From positions 21,883,964 through 21,947,963 of the forward strand of contig CM054165.1 of NCBI GenBank assembly GCA_028751875.1: a DNA stretch of 64,000 bases, given 5' to 3'. Position 1 is the stretch's first letter; every line of letters begins with the position of its first letter. Positions 22,441 to 33,439 of the stretch are shown here, piece by piece. Position numbers and translations under genes: made by a program. This DNA comes from Rapana venosa. Its lineage: Eukaryota > Mollusca > Gastropoda > Neogastropoda > Muricidae. Below the pieces are notes generated by a model. The model saw only the letters and a list, made by a program, of their open reading frames with translations, searched no databases and was not told the origin of the DNA.

Positions 22441-22977
22441 TGTGTGTGTGTGTGTGAGGCTACTTGTCAGAACCTAACAATCGTCATAATCGAAGACGCA
22501 GTAGTTCACACTATTTATCTTATTTGTTGCTATGAAAGCTTCTTCGCAATAGCTTGTGTCCTGTAGATATGTATACACTTCTTTCTAGAATATCGCAATT
22601 TCGAAATATTTCTGTACGTTCTAATAAAATTACTGTTATGCTTAATTTTGACTGAGTTTGTTGATGGGCCATATTTAAGTTATAAACTATGTTATTCCAT
22701 ATGATTATCACTTTGTGTTCAGTTGTATGCTGTTTTATGCGTGAGATGCATCACACACAGTCTTTTAAAAAAATAAAAGGAAGGTGGGAACCTTCTGCAC
22801 TTGTAGTTATTGTAATTTTGAAGGGAAAAAAAGTGTCCACAAAAACAAAACAGCCATAAAGAGATTCTTAATCTCAATTCAGCCTCTACGCCAAATCTTT
22901 CCTTTCAGATTAAATTAACACACACGCGAGCGCACGCGCACACACACACACACGCGCGCGCGCGCGCGCGACACGCA

Positions 22978-23018
<41 letters not shown>

Positions 23019-23429
23019 GAGTCAATCTTTCAACTGTACTTTCTTTTGGTAAAATCTAAAAGTGATAACAAAAATTACAACTATCAACAACAACAAAGTT
23101 TACTTGCATTTGAGCTCAAACAAACAAACAAACCAACAAACCAAAAATCCATCATATTATATTTTGAGTTATGGCTCCTAAATCAGAAATCTCTGCTGAG
23201 ATTTAACGATACACCCTCAGGTATTTAAATCTTGCTCATGTCTTGGTGATGGCACATTCCCTAAATCTGATAGCTTCGCAGGGACTATGATACAACCATC
23301 TTGTAATGTGACAATATCAGTGGTTTTTGTGGGGGTGGGGTTTTTTTGGGACTGAAGTTAGTAGGCCTTTGTGTGGACTGATAAAATTAAACTATCTGAT
23401 GGCTTCGCTCTTTCATTCATTTGTGAGAT

Positions 23430-23461
<32 letters not shown>

Positions 23462-23551
23462 CAGGAGCTCGGGGTGATCTCCCTTGGATATAGGCAGGGC
23501 GAAATTTTGCTGTGTAAATTTTGTGTTTAAATTGCCAAATAAACCAGCACC
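22441..23551. other. Intergenic DNA with (CA)n/(CG)n tract
   Basis: No gene is recognised. A mixed CA and CG tract, with an alternating CGCGCG core, occupies 22918-23014; it is a potential Z-DNA former. A CT repeat ending CTCCAG at 23435-23463 sits 90 bp before the next ORF and could act as a splice acceptor, in which case the ORF below would be a terminal exon. Confidence 0.6.
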
Positions 23552-24460
23552 ATGCCAGTTGTCGGGTTACCAACTACGCTGGAAGTGACGCTAGGTGCCC
23601 TGCTGCAACAACACTGCATCACCTCATGGAAGGTCTGTGGAGAAGGCGAGCAAACGACTGTTGTGCTTCGACTGAAGGCTGGCTCAAGTGATGGGAACAT
23701 GGCGGGTCAACAAACACCTGTGTACTTCCCCAGAAAGCCTCCCAGTCAGACCAACAGGGACCAACGAAGGACAGAGGAGAGGAGACAGGCAGAGGAGAGG
23801 AGGCGGGCAGAGGAGAGGAGGCGGGCAGAGGAGAGGAGACAGACAGAGGAAAGGCAAGAAGACAAGGCAAGTGCATTGTTCCCATTCGAAACTTCGCCAA
23901 GTTTGTTTATGCCAACACCCCCCATCACCCAGTCTGTCTCACACACCAACACCCCAGCCTCTCCAAACCACATGCCTTCGCAATCGTTGCTTCCCACACA
24001 TGATTATCGCCGTGCGTCAGGTGCTGTCACAGTGTTGGAAGCTGACACAGTGGCTGAACAACAAGGTGGAATTGACCTGGTTGAGGTGCCTGTACCTGAC
24101 ATTATGATGGAGGGGGAGGACTGTGACGAATATCTAGATCAGATTCGGGATGCAGGCTACAGTGGAGATACTATAAAGAACTATGTGGGTGGGCTGAGAA
24201 ACAGATCCCTGCAGAGAAATCTCAGGGACGTTTCTAGAAACAAGGACTTTCTTAATGTGTATACCTCTGATGAAATACCTGATACTATCATTTGTGAAAG
24301 TGAAGATATGATTTTTCAGTTTATCTGGACAGATGACACTCACAACCCTGCTAAATTACTTTTGGGTTTTGCAAAAAAGAACACCAGGCAAACTGACTCA
24401 GGAGGAAAAAGAATTTATTCCAAGCTGCAGCTGTGGACACCTGCCGATGTGACAGAATAA
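23552..24460 (+). CDS. Uncharacterised 302-aa protein, single exon
   Basis: I do not recognise a function. The start ATG lies in a strong Kozak context (CAGCACCATG) and the ORF is uninterrupted. The composition is protein-like and changes along the chain. An N-terminal module has WKVCGEGEQTTVVLRLK, then YFPRKPPSQTNRDQRRTEE. A charged heptad-like stretch of EERRRA repeats covers about residues 75-102, encoded by a tandem 18-bp unit. A low-complexity Ser/Thr/Pro linker follows. A C-terminal domain of about 120 residues begins near GEDCDEYLDQIRDAGYSG, carries a predicted acidic character and ends TPADVTE. No signal peptide, membrane segment or RT/integrase motif is seen. An AATAAA follows about 710 bp later. 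It could be a lineage-specific gene, a retrogene or part of an unrecognised mobile element. Confidence 0.6.
   Translation: MPVVGLPTTLEVTLGALLQQHCITSWKVCGEGEQTTVVLRLKAGSSDGNMAGQQTPVYFPRKPPSQTNRDQRRTEERRQAEERRRAEERRRAEERRQTEERQEDKASALFPFETSPSLFMPTPPITQSVSHTNTPASPNHMPSQSLLPTHDYRRASGAVTVLEADTVAEQQGGIDLVEVPVPDIMMEGEDCDEYLDQIRDAGYSGDTIKNYVGGLRNRSLQRNLRDVSRNKDFLNVYTSDEIPDTIICESEDMIFQFIWTDDTHNPAKLLLGFAKKNTRQTDSGGKRIYSKLQLWTPADVTE
23773..23850 (+). repeat. 18-bp coding tandem repeat
   Basis: About four copies of a GAGGAGAGGAGGCGGGCA-type unit encode (E/A)EERR(R/Q) repeats within the 302-aa ORF. Length variation here would keep the frame. Confidence 0.85.
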
Positions 24461-24549
24461 AAGACAGAATTAGTGCTGGACTGGATGTTTTACATGTTAT
24501 GATGGATGCTATCAGATTTTTTTGGGTTAGAAGTGACTGTGGTTGCCTG

Positions 24550-24740
24550 TTATGTGCGTGTGTGAGTTGTGTGTGTGTGTGTGTGTGTGCATGCGCACCC
24601 TCTTGTGCGTGCTTTGCGCGCGTGTGTGTATGTGTGTGTTGTGTATGTTGTGCGTGTTTTGTGTGCGTGCTGTGTTTGTGCGTGCGTGTGTGCGTGTTCG
24701 TGCGTGTGTGTGTGGTGTGTGCATGCATATGTTGTGCATA

Positions 24741-24779
<39 letters not shown>

Positions 24780-24782
24780 GGG

Positions 24783-24816
<34 letters not shown>

Positions 24817-24818
24817 CA
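24550..24818. repeat. GT- and GA-rich microsatellite after the 302-aa ORF
   Basis: Irregular GT/GC-rich repeat followed by GA repeats. Cys/Val ORFs here are artefacts. Confidence 0.9.
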
Positions 24819-25171
24819 AAACAGGAGGTTAGGCATATTGTGAGTTAGGTTTTTCACGTGTTGGAAAGAGCATGAGTTACCGGATCGACGGAATGTAGGG
24901 AAGGGAAACGCTGTCACAGACTGGTGTTTAAATGATGTTTGTGGTTGTTGTTACCCTCCCCTCCCTTTCCCTTTCCCATTAGCAATGGGCGAAAGTGTTT
25001 GGCACCAATTCATCTGAATCGTAATGTAAAACACTTCACCATGTTGTGGAATCCATGCCATGTCGACCATTTGGGCTGTTTGAAATGATACATCTGTATT
25101 TTTGAAAATACGTGTTTTGTGCCCCGTCCCCTTCCACTGTCCCTTGTAAATGGGCTTTAACAGCTTATTAC

Positions 25172-25177
25172 AATAAA
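25172..25177 (+). promoter_or_regulatory. Candidate polyadenylation signal, followed by (ATTGTC)n
   Basis: AATAAA is followed within 10 bp by ATTGTC repeats and then (TC)n. This could be the 3' end of a transcript from the 302-aa ORF. The short tandem tail after it also resembles retroposon ends. Confidence 0.4.
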
Positions 25178-25202
25178 ATATTGTCATTGTCATTGTCATT
25201 GT

Positions 25203-25209
25203 TCTCTCT

Positions 25210-25284
<75 letters not shown>

Positions 25285-25290
25285 GTGTTT
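25203..25290. repeat. (TC)n microsatellite
   Basis: Pure and near-pure TC tract. Confidence 0.95.
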
Positions 25291-25353
25291 TTATTGCTGT
25301 AGTTGTTACTTTGTTTTTTTGTTTTTGATTTGTTTGAGTTTTTTTTTTGTTTG

Positions 25354-25401
<48 letters not shown>

Positions 25402-25635
25402 AGGGGGGAAAAGGTGTTGTTGGTTGGTGTTTTTTTTGGGGGTTTTTTTTGGGGGGGCGGTATTTTTATTTTTTTTTTTTTTTTAAATTTTTCTTCTCAT
25501 TTGTTTGTTTGTTGTTGTTGTTTCTTGTTTTTTGTTTGTTTGTTTGGGAGGGTGCTTTTGTCTGTTTTTTTGTTGTTGTTTTCTTTAAATTTATTTTTTG
25601 TTTTTTCTGTTTTTTGGTTGCTGTTTTTTTTTTTT

Positions 25636-25666
<31 letters not shown>

Positions 25667-26366
25667 GTTCTGGGGTTTATTTTGTCTTTTGCTCGTCCCG
25701 GGTTGTTTGTTTGTTTGTCTGTTTGTTTGTTTGTTTGTTTTTTCTTTTTCTCTCTTTTTCTTTTAAAAAAAAGTTTTTTCCCTTTGCTTCTACTGTTTGA
25801 AAATATGAGTACTGAGTGCATTTTCAAATGTGACCCCACGGGCGGGGACTGGATGTAAAAAAGCACATGAGTACTTATTCATTATCCTGAAAAAAAGAAT
25901 TTGTTTCTATTACTTACAGATGTTCTTTTTATGACTTTATTGGCTTTTTCCCCCTCTTTATTATGTGAGTGTATGGGTATTGCACTTATTTTATTATCAT
26001 GACATTCAATATTTATGAGTATAATTAAAAAGTGTTTGTGTTGATCGTGTGCTAATGTGAGTATTACATATTTAGTATTATCCCTGAACCCCCCCCCCCC
26101 CCCCCCCCCCGCCCCCACACACACACACACACTCACACACACATACATACACACACTCACTCACTCACTCATATTCTCTCCCACAATGACTGTATAGGTT
26201 TAGATTTCTTCTTTGTTTTGTTTCTTGTTTTTATTGTGTGGATGTATGGGTATTAAATTTATTTCATTATCATGACATATAATTTGAAACGAATATAATC
26301 TAAAATGAGTGTTGATGGGATCGCATACTGTTTTGGGAATTATATATTGGATATTATCTCTGAAAT

Positions 26367-26397
<31 letters not shown>

Positions 26398-26978
26398 CTC
26401 TCTGTCTCTGTCTCTCTCTCACGTTTTATCGTCTTGCTTATAGTTATAGTGTATCCTGATGAAGGATTCATATTTTATATTTTCAATACTTTATTGGACT
26501 TGCCTCTGTACTTAAGTTTTAATGAGTGCCCTATTTCAATATCTTATAGTTATGTGTAACAAGTATGTGTACCATTTGACATTGTGTAGATGTTTATCTT
26601 TATGACTTATTAAGTTTGGTTGTGGTTTTTTTCTTGGCTCTGTTGTTGTTCTTGTTGTTGTTGTTTGTCTGTTTTCTCTCTTTTTTATCTTCTTCTGTTG
26701 GTTTGGTTTTTCTTTCTCCTTTGTTTGTTTGTTTGTTTTGGTTAGGTTTTTTTTTTAGGGGTGGGGGTCGGGGGGTATTTTAGGGTTTTCTTTTATTTGC
26801 TTGCTTTGGGGGGGGGGGGGGGGGGGGAGCTGTTTTGAAAAGGGTTATTTCCCCTTGTTTTTATTGTGAGACTGTATAAGTATTGGGTTATTATTATTAA
26901 GATGTATCCCTAACGGGCGGGGACTGGATGTAAAAAAGCACATAATTATGTGCTTATTCATTATCTCCCAAATAAAAG

Positions 26979-27041
<63 letters not shown>

Positions 27042-27564
27042 TTAATGAATGCCCTATGTCAATGTCTTATTGTTATATGTAACAAGTATGTGTACCATTT
27101 GACAATGTGTAGATGTTTATTTTTATGACTTATTAAGTTTGGTTGTTGTTATTTTTCTTGGTTTTGTTGTTATTCTTCTTGTTGTTGTTTGTTGTTTGTT
27201 TGTTTTTCTCTTTTTTCTTCTTTTTGTTGGTTTGTCTTTTCTTTTTTTTTTCTTTTTTTGTTTGTTTTGGTTGGGGTTTTTTGGTTTTTTTTTTGGGGGG
27301 GGGGGGTGAGGGGGGGTGTTTTTAGGGTTTTCTTTTATTTGTTTGTTTGTGTTGGTTGGGGTTTTTTTGGGTTTTTTTTCGGGGGGGGGGGGGGGGAGTG
27401 TTTTGAAAGGGGTTATTTCCCATTGTTTCTACTGTGTGAGTGCAAGTATTGGGTTATTATTAAGATGTATCCCTACGGGCGGGGACTGGATGTAAAAACG
27501 CACATGAGTGCCTATTCATTATCTTCGAAATAAAAGAATTTGTCATTCTCTCTCTCTCTCACTC

Positions 27565-27614
<50 letters not shown>

Positions 27615-27890
27615 TTTTTTTTCCGTTTTGGTGTGTCTTTTTGTTGGGTATTTTTTCTTTTTTGTTGTTGTTGTTGTTTTGTTGGTGGTTTTGCTTTTTT
27701 TTTTTTTTGGGGGGGGGGGGGGGGTAGGGTTTCTTTATTTTTTGTTGTTGTTGAAAGGGTTATTTCCCTTTGTTTCTACTGAGTGAGAGTATGAGTATTG
27801 GGTTATTATTAAGATGTATCCCTACGGACGGGGACTGGATGTAAAAAAGCACAAGAGTGCTTATTCATTATCCTCGAAATAAAAGAATGT
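25290..27890. repeat. Higher-order tandem array of T/G-rich blocks and SINE C tails
   Basis: Four times a T/G-rich block with a long G run is followed by a block like GGGTTATTTCCC, TTTCTACTG and GAGTATTGGGTTATTATTAAG. Each then carries the family C tail (CGGGCGGGGACTGGATGTAA and the AGTGCTTATTCATTATC end), with ends near 25890, 26980, 27540 and 27890. A further shared block (AGTTTTAATGA, GCCCTAT, AACAAGTATGTGTACCATTT) starts at 26513 and again at 27035. This fits segmental tandem duplication with a period near 520 bp. There is no coding content. Confidence 0.75.
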
Positions 27891-28134
27891 GTCTTGCCAG
27901 GCAGAGTGTATAGTGCCTGGTTTTCTCCCCTGCTTGTAACTTTACAGGGGGTCTTTACACTGACCTCAGCACATAATTATGCAGACTTCAGAGCAGCTCA
28001 TTTCATTGTACAGGGTTGCATGCTGGGTATGTTCGTGTTGCCCTAACCCAACCAAATGCTGACACGAATAAGAGGATCTTAAACATGCTTATTAATTTGA
28101 TCTTTCCCAATGCTTCTAATCACGAAAGGGATTA

Positions 28135-28280
28135 AGGCTCATAAAGTTGGTCTGAGAGATCGTCAAAATCCCCATCTTTAAATTCACCAGATGTTGCTGC
28201 CGAGATTTAAACCCGGGACTTCATGGACCCAGGGGAGTGAAGTCACACAATTTTAACCACTGGGCAGTAATGCCCGTCAA
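28135..28280 (-). mobile_element. SINE family B copy, reverse
   Basis: In reverse the A box (TGCCCAGTGGTTAAAATTG) and B box (GGGTTTAAATCTCGG) are followed by a body matching 820-880 (GATGGGGATTTTGACGATC). It is more diverged than the copy at 745. Confidence 0.55.
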
Positions 28281-28289
28281 GTGTGTAGG

Positions 28290-28372
28290 CCTATAATAAT
28301 AATAATAATAATAATAATAAACGGAACTTATATAGCGCTATATCTTGCAAAGACAAATCAAAGCGCATGCAT
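28290..28372 (-). repeat. Shared SINE 3' module (E) with (AAT)n, reverse
   Basis: (AAT)n is followed by TATATAGCGCT, then CAAATCAAAGCGC. In the other orientation this is the tail that follows SINE C and SINE G bodies elsewhere in the window. Here it stands alone. Confidence 0.7.
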
Positions 28373-28915
28373 TCAACCTAATCTTACACAGTCATGCAAT
28401 CATAATAATGACAATCATCATAATCATCATGATAAATAAGCAAAAGTTTAAACAAACAGATATTTACAAACATGGTGCCCTGCAGACAAAATCTATCAAA
28501 TAAAATTTCAATAGTCAAATGTTTTACAAAAGCACACACACACACACACTAACACAGGTCATATACTTTAGCAGGGTGATAGGACATGGGTTAGTGAAGG
28601 TGGGATAGCTCTGATATGACCCGGTTTGCTCCTAGCATGTAGTAATCCTAGTATCATTAGAAATTGAAGCTGTATGAAAACCTTTACAATAAGAGATAAT
28701 TATAATTATTATGTTGTAAGATCATAAGAATTCACCCCCCCCCCCCCCCGGTGGATTTGATTTGCTTGCGTTTGTTTGTCACCACTGTACTTCATGGTGT
28801 ACCCCTGTCATTATTCAGTGTATTGATCAGTAACCCTCTTCATGCATCAGCCAACGGCCTTTTCTGAATAGGCTAAATTCTTTCAGAGTTTAAGCGTGTC
28901 TTTATTTTTTTTTCT
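28373..28915. other. Intergenic stretch without recognised gene
   Basis: AT-rich with a short CA tract and a 14-base C run at about 28735-28749. Nothing recognisable. Confidence 0.6.
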
Positions 28916-28919
28916 TCGT

Positions 28920-29115
28920 TCCTCTTGGGTGATCGTTTGCGCGCCTTGGCTTCAGTACAGTTGTAAATGGGTACCTGCCCTCTTTAGGGTCAGGGAAGGT
29001 AAAGCAGCGAGGGAGAGGAGATGATGGGCGCCGCCCTCAATATGCTGGCCCCTAGAGAAGTGAGGTCTCTGACGCCTCGCTCCCCTACGACCTCATAGGT
29101 TATGGGACTCCTTTA
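28920..29115 (+). mobile_element. SINE family A, 5'-truncated
   Basis: Starts at the GGGTGATCGTTTGCGCGCC position and runs to CTACGACCTCATAGG and the CTTTACC end. The tRNA-like and most of the 5S-like part are missing. It is followed directly by a family F copy (29130-29260). Confidence 0.8.
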
Positions 29116-29129
29116 CCTTTTTTTTTTCT

Positions 29130-29260
29130 CCTCGGCTAGAGCTCTGAGGTTATCAGTGGTGATTGGGTTTTTTGGCTATGCGACCGGTTTTTGTTGTTGT
29201 TGTTGTGTTTTTTAACCCACCATTAAGGCAGCCGCATTCTGACTTCGGGGTACAGTACCT
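29130..29260 (+). repeat. Repeat family F copy
   Basis: CTCGGCTAGAGCTCTGAGGT, an internal GTT repeat, then CCACCATTAAGGCAGCCGC and ACTTCGGGG. Confidence 0.65.
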
Positions 29261-29967
29261 AAAATGCAGGAGACAGTTTTAACAGGAGTTTGTTTTGTAG
29301 ACACTGGATACGGGTTTAGGTTCCGTTACGCAAAAGGGCTTCTTTTGGTTTTATATTGCTTTAGGTTGTTTTTTTTTGTTGGTTGGGATTTAGGGAGGAG
29401 GAGGGGAGGGGCGGGTAAGGTATGTGTGTCTCTGTATTCTCTCTGTAGGTTTTTTTGAATTTATAAAACGTAAATTTATTCTAGGGATGATTGATGAATT
29501 GAATAGAAGTGGACAGAATGACCATACTCAGCACAGCCTAATCTTATTTGCCTTGATTACTTTGAAGATTTCAATGGATATCATGAACCCGTAGAGAAAT
29601 TCATAATGTATCATATGTTGGTGTTTTTGCAGTGCATTGTATTGTACTGTCCTGCTTTGTATAGCACTGTCGTGAAATTTGAAATGCTCTCCATGGGAAG
29701 AGCATGGTAGCCACAAGACTAGAACCACTTTATATGTATGTTTGGACTTTTTCCATTTCTACTTTGTATTTATTTCCAATCAAAATGTTTTTTTGTTTTT
29801 TTTTAATTTCAACAAAATTGTGCCTGGGACACTCTTCCCCTCCCTCTTCTCCATCCCACATACACTCTTTAAGGGGTCAGTATGTTATTTTGAAACTACA
29901 GATTGTCTTGTATCACTCTGTTTGTGTCATATTTATTTTTTTAAGCTCAATTTAAAAAAAAAAGACC

Positions 29968-30116
29968 TAGCAAAACCTGGGCTGCCTGTTTTGCAGATGA
30001 TCTTAGAGAAAGGGGCATAAATAAGGAGGAAGCTCAAAACAGAGAGAGATGGAGAAGGCTCATCAATGTCAAATCTCCCCTGGGAGAAACATGACAAAAA
30101 AGGAAGAAGAAGAAGT
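29968..30116 (+). mobile_element. 5'-truncated LINE 3' end with (AAG)n tail, copy 2
   Basis: Starts in the middle of the region present in copies 1 and 3 (AGACCTAGCAAAACCTGGGC) and ends GACAAAAAAGGAAGAAGAAG. The shortest of the three copies. No clear flanking duplication. Confidence 0.75.
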
Positions 30117-31185
30117 TGTGTGTGTGTATGTCTGGTGTGTGTTTATCTTTTTTTCTTAATTCAGGAAAATGCTGCTCGATATACAAACTGTGTGTTGTAA
30201 TCTACGTAGCCTGGCTCTGTGAAAATATTTTAAACTGGTTTGAAGTGAATGTAAATGTAAAAATGATAAATAAAACACTGATATTGTGTGAGAAAAGATT
30301 TTTCTTTTGAAAATATTTATCTCAAAGATTGCTTCAAAATTCTTGTACATGTGACCTTGACAGCTCCATAGTTGCATTTTCATATTCTGCGTTAATATGG
30401 GTCTTATGGCCTGCAAAAACTGAATAAATATGATTGATTGATTCACACACATAACCACACACACAGAGACACACACACAGTGTCAATCTTTTAAACAAAT
30501 TTTATTTTGGCAAAATAAAACATTTTTAACATCTCTCGCTCTCTCTCTCTCTCTCCTCTCTCTCTCACACACACAGAGTGTCAATCCTTCAGCTTTTATT
30601 TTATTTTGGCAAAAAAACTTTTTTTAAAACCTTGATTCTCTCTCTCTCTCTCTTTACCTTTCTCTCTCAAATGGAAAAACCAGTGGTTTGGTTTACATTA
30701 TGGAACACTTTTCTCCAGAAAACAAACAAACACATAACCTTGCAGATCTTAAAACAAAAGTGGTCATGAAAAAACACCAATTTACACAAATCTGGATTTA
30801 CCCAAAGGCATGCATAAATCATTGACTTCAGGTTTTTGTATAAACGTTTCTCTTTTCTATACTTAAAAAAAAAACCCTGCAGAAATCAATGACAAAAGAA
30901 CCTCAGAAACTAGTAGTTGTTAACATCAAGATTCAAGATTTAATTCGCCTTTAACTCCTCTTGGGGCATGAAGGATTTCAGCAAACAAAATCCACTGTAA
31001 CATATATAATTTGCATGATCAAAAACGTTTACAACACTGCATGTGGCAGAAATAAAAATGCAGTCAACCTTTTCATCACTGTCACGCAACTTTACTCTTG
31101 ACTACCACTACACATTAATCATTTTCCAAAAACCCAGCAATACTGTATTCATTCACCATATTTATACATCATTCGGTATTCCTCT
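30117..31185. other. Intergenic stretch, simple repeats only
   Basis: Short CA, CT and GT tracts occur, among them two similar pieces near 30480-30500 and 30585-30610 (GTCAATC, TTTTATTTTGGCAAAA). No gene is recognised. Confidence 0.6.
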
Positions 31186-31189
31186 GAAG

Positions 31190-31365
31190 TCGGAGTATGG
31201 CTGCCTATATTATGGCGAGGTGCTTGAAAAGAGTCATACACGCAAACTTCTCACCCGGTGTGTACTTCCTATCTCACAGTGTATTCCCAGGTAGGATGAT
31301 GAGTGAGTCAGACTGTGGCATGTTCTGGGTGACCCCCCAGGGTGTAAAGCTGGGGAACGCACAAC
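31190..31365 (+). repeat. Repeat family D copy
   Basis: One of the best D copies: AGTCGGAGTATGGCTGCCTA, ACTTCTCACCCGGTGTG, CCCAGGTAGGATGATGAG, GTGACCCCCCAGGGTG, AGCTGGGGAACGCACAAC. Confidence 0.75.
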
Positions 31366-31374
31366 ATAATTATA

Positions 31375-31452
31375 TCATTAATAATAAAAATAATAATATA
31401 TGGAATTTATATAGCGCTGAATCTTGTAAAAAACAAACAAATCGAAGCGCTA
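31375..31452 (-). repeat. Shared SINE 3' module (E), reverse, tail to tail with D
   Basis: (AAT)n, then GGAATTTATATAGCGCTGAA and AATCGAAGCGC. Directly follows the family D end. Confidence 0.7.
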
Positions 31453-31499
31453 TAAACCACACACCTGTACTCCTGATCTTTGATTTTGAAAGGAATTTC

Positions 31500-31905
31500 A
31501 GGGCCTAGTGGTTAGAACCGCAAGCTTGTGATCTGATGGCCAGGGATCGAACTACCGAGCAGCACCCAGTGTAGGGGATGTTGCCCTGGAGTTAACATCA
31601 GCACCGACTCCACTCCCCCCAAAAAGTTCTTCGGATGAGACTGTAAACCCAGGCCCCGTGTGCAAATGCATGCAGAACATCTTGCCCACACATTGAAAAC
31701 CCATTTCGCCATTTGAAAGAGGAAGCTACATCGTGCTAATAGGAATGGATGACAAAGTAAATTTTGTCATCCGTTTCCACCGGCCACACAACGGCCTACT
31801 CTTCCGAAAAGTGGAACAGGATTTAATGTGTGCGCAAGATGTTCTGCATGCGTTTGAACACGGGGCCTCGGTTTATAGTCTCATCCGAAGGACGCATGCA
31901 CGCAG
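31500..31905. mobile_element. Two SINE C pieces in inverted arrangement
   Basis: 31500-31720 is a plus-strand copy with head GGGCCTAGTGGTTAGAACC and the body through GATGAGACTGTAAACC. 31755-31905 is a minus-strand body fragment (GGCCTACTCTTCCG, then ATAGTCTCATCCGAAGGAC). The two face each other across about 35 bp. Confidence 0.75.
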
Positions 31906-31924
31906 GTGTGGTGTTTAGATAACG

Positions 31925-32040
31925 TCCCCGAAGTGGAAATGTGGCTGCCTCAATGGGTGGGTCAAAATGGTCGTAAATGCAAAACCTCACCAGTGGCGAA
32001 CCTCAAGAGCTCTAGCTGATGAGGAAGAAAACAAAAAACA
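31925..32040 (-). repeat. Repeat family F copy, reverse
   Basis: CCCGAAGTGGAAATGTGGCTG, CCTCACCAGTGGCGAACCTC, AGAGCTCTAGCTGATGAGGAA (each shortened to its core). Confidence 0.6.
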
Positions 32041-32239
32041 AAAAAAGAAAGATTTTGAAATGTGTGTGTTGGAACAAGTCATGAACACAGGGGAAGTATA
32101 GGCCTGGGGTTTGATTGTGCTGAACTGCAATCTGACTGCAAACTGACAGTGAATCCACGAAGATTGCACATACATACACAAAAAAAGAGGAAAAAAATGA
32201 ATGACACTTTGACAGTGTAAGTGAGAATTGAATATCATT

Positions 32240-32420
32240 GATAGGGATAATATAATTGATAGGGAAACAAATACAGTTGCAGACCCAAAAAAAAAAAAAA
32301 AAAAAAAAGGGTGGCGCTGCTCTTGTGGCGACGCGCTCTCCCCAGGGAGAGCAGCCCGAATTTCACGCAGAGAAATCTCGTGACTTAAAGTGGTATAAAA
32401 TAAATAAAATAAATAAATAG
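32240..32420 (+). mobile_element. SINE family G, 3' half
   Basis: Begins at the GATAGGGAAACAAATACAG block, has the internal poly-A, then GGGTGGCGCTGCTCTTGTGG and CTTAAAGTGGTATAAAATAA. The tRNA-like head is missing. Confidence 0.8.
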
Positions 32421-32559
32421 TCTACTGTCACATGATTTCTTTTTCTTTTTAAAAAAAATCTACTTCATGCTTAAAAAAATAGAATATTATGGGATGTTTT
32501 CTCCCCTTGTCTCTCTCTTTAACATCTGGAAAGAACTCAGCATTCCTTAACAGCTGAAA

Positions 32560-32930
32560 AGGAACACAATAAAATGCTTAGTATAGCCTGTCATGCTATA
32601 TGGCTGTGAGTTCTGGACAAAGAAAAGACGATGAAAAATGAACCGAAGCAGCTGAGACGTGGATTTGTAGAAAGCTGCTCACAGTCAGTCAGACAGACAA
32701 AAGAACAAATGAAAGCGCATCACACCTACTGGAAACAACAAGAACATTTCCTACTTTATTTAAAACGAGAGGAAAATAAAGACACGTAGGCCATGCACCA
32801 CAAACACAAGATACGGCCCTCGTGAACACCGTCTTTCAAGGCAAGACTGAGGGAAGAAAAAAAGGCAGAAGACCAGCTTCTCTCTTTGGCAACATCACTG
32901 GACCCTGTGGCCTGAGAATCCATGAAGTCA
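32560..32930 (+). pseudogene. Degenerate LINE C-terminal fragment
   Basis: Broken frames give VMLYGCEFWTK and a block recognisable as RQTDKRTNE-like, then HVGHAPQTQDTALV. The order YGCESW, then WTDKRTNES, is a common pattern at the C-terminus of LINE reverse transcriptases. Many stops and shifts. A different family from the (AAG)n-tailed LINE. Confidence 0.55.
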
Positions 32931-33053
32931 ACTAACAGGGCAGCACAGCAGAGACCGGAGGAGCACATGGAGAAGGAAGGAGGATCATGTCAGAGTCATT
33001 GGGTGCGGTGGGTGACGCCAAACTTAGTGATGTTGACTGGTGAAACACTAAAT

Positions 33054-33414
33054 AACATAAAACTTGATTCCCCCGTGGGGATGCCGGGGGCCTATCAGTA
33101 TAAATAGCATCCCCACATTCTGGAAATTCTGCGCTAGAAATTTCCTCTTTTCTATCCCTCTCTTTGTTTCTGCCTTGTTCCTTTGCCTCCTGTCACCTCC
33201 TTCTTGTCTATTCTCTGCCGTCTTGGTCCATTCTCCTGCCTTTTTTCCAGGAAGAACTTAAAAGGTAACTATTCTCTCTTGTGCCGAAGTCGGATGCGCT
33301 GGGCCTGACTTGTCAGGCGCTTAACGGCAGCGTGACGCATTTTCGCTCATATGACAGACAACAATAGTTGCTGTCTGAGCGTTCGACGAAGAAGAAGAAC
33401 ATAAAACTTGATTC
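33054..33414 (+). mobile_element. 327-bp non-autonomous retroposon with 17-bp target duplication
   Basis: AACATAAAACTTGATTC occurs perfectly at 33054-33070 and 33398-33414. The element between starts CCCCGTGGGGATGCCGGGGG, close to the 5' end of the RTE at 17441, and ends in GAAGAAGAAG. A related piece lies at 57870-58080, and its GACTTGTCAGGCGC segment recurs in reverse at 44345-44390. No ORF. Probably mobilised by a LINE whose tail is also (AAG)n. Confidence 0.85.
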
Positions 33415-33439
33415 TCCACAACAAAATATCTACAACTGC

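Noticed and set aside
24951..25199. 82-aa minus-strand ORF opposite the 302-aa gene's downstream region
   Set aside because: It begins in the ATTGTC tail repeat and lies where a 3' UTR is expected; no recognised similarity.
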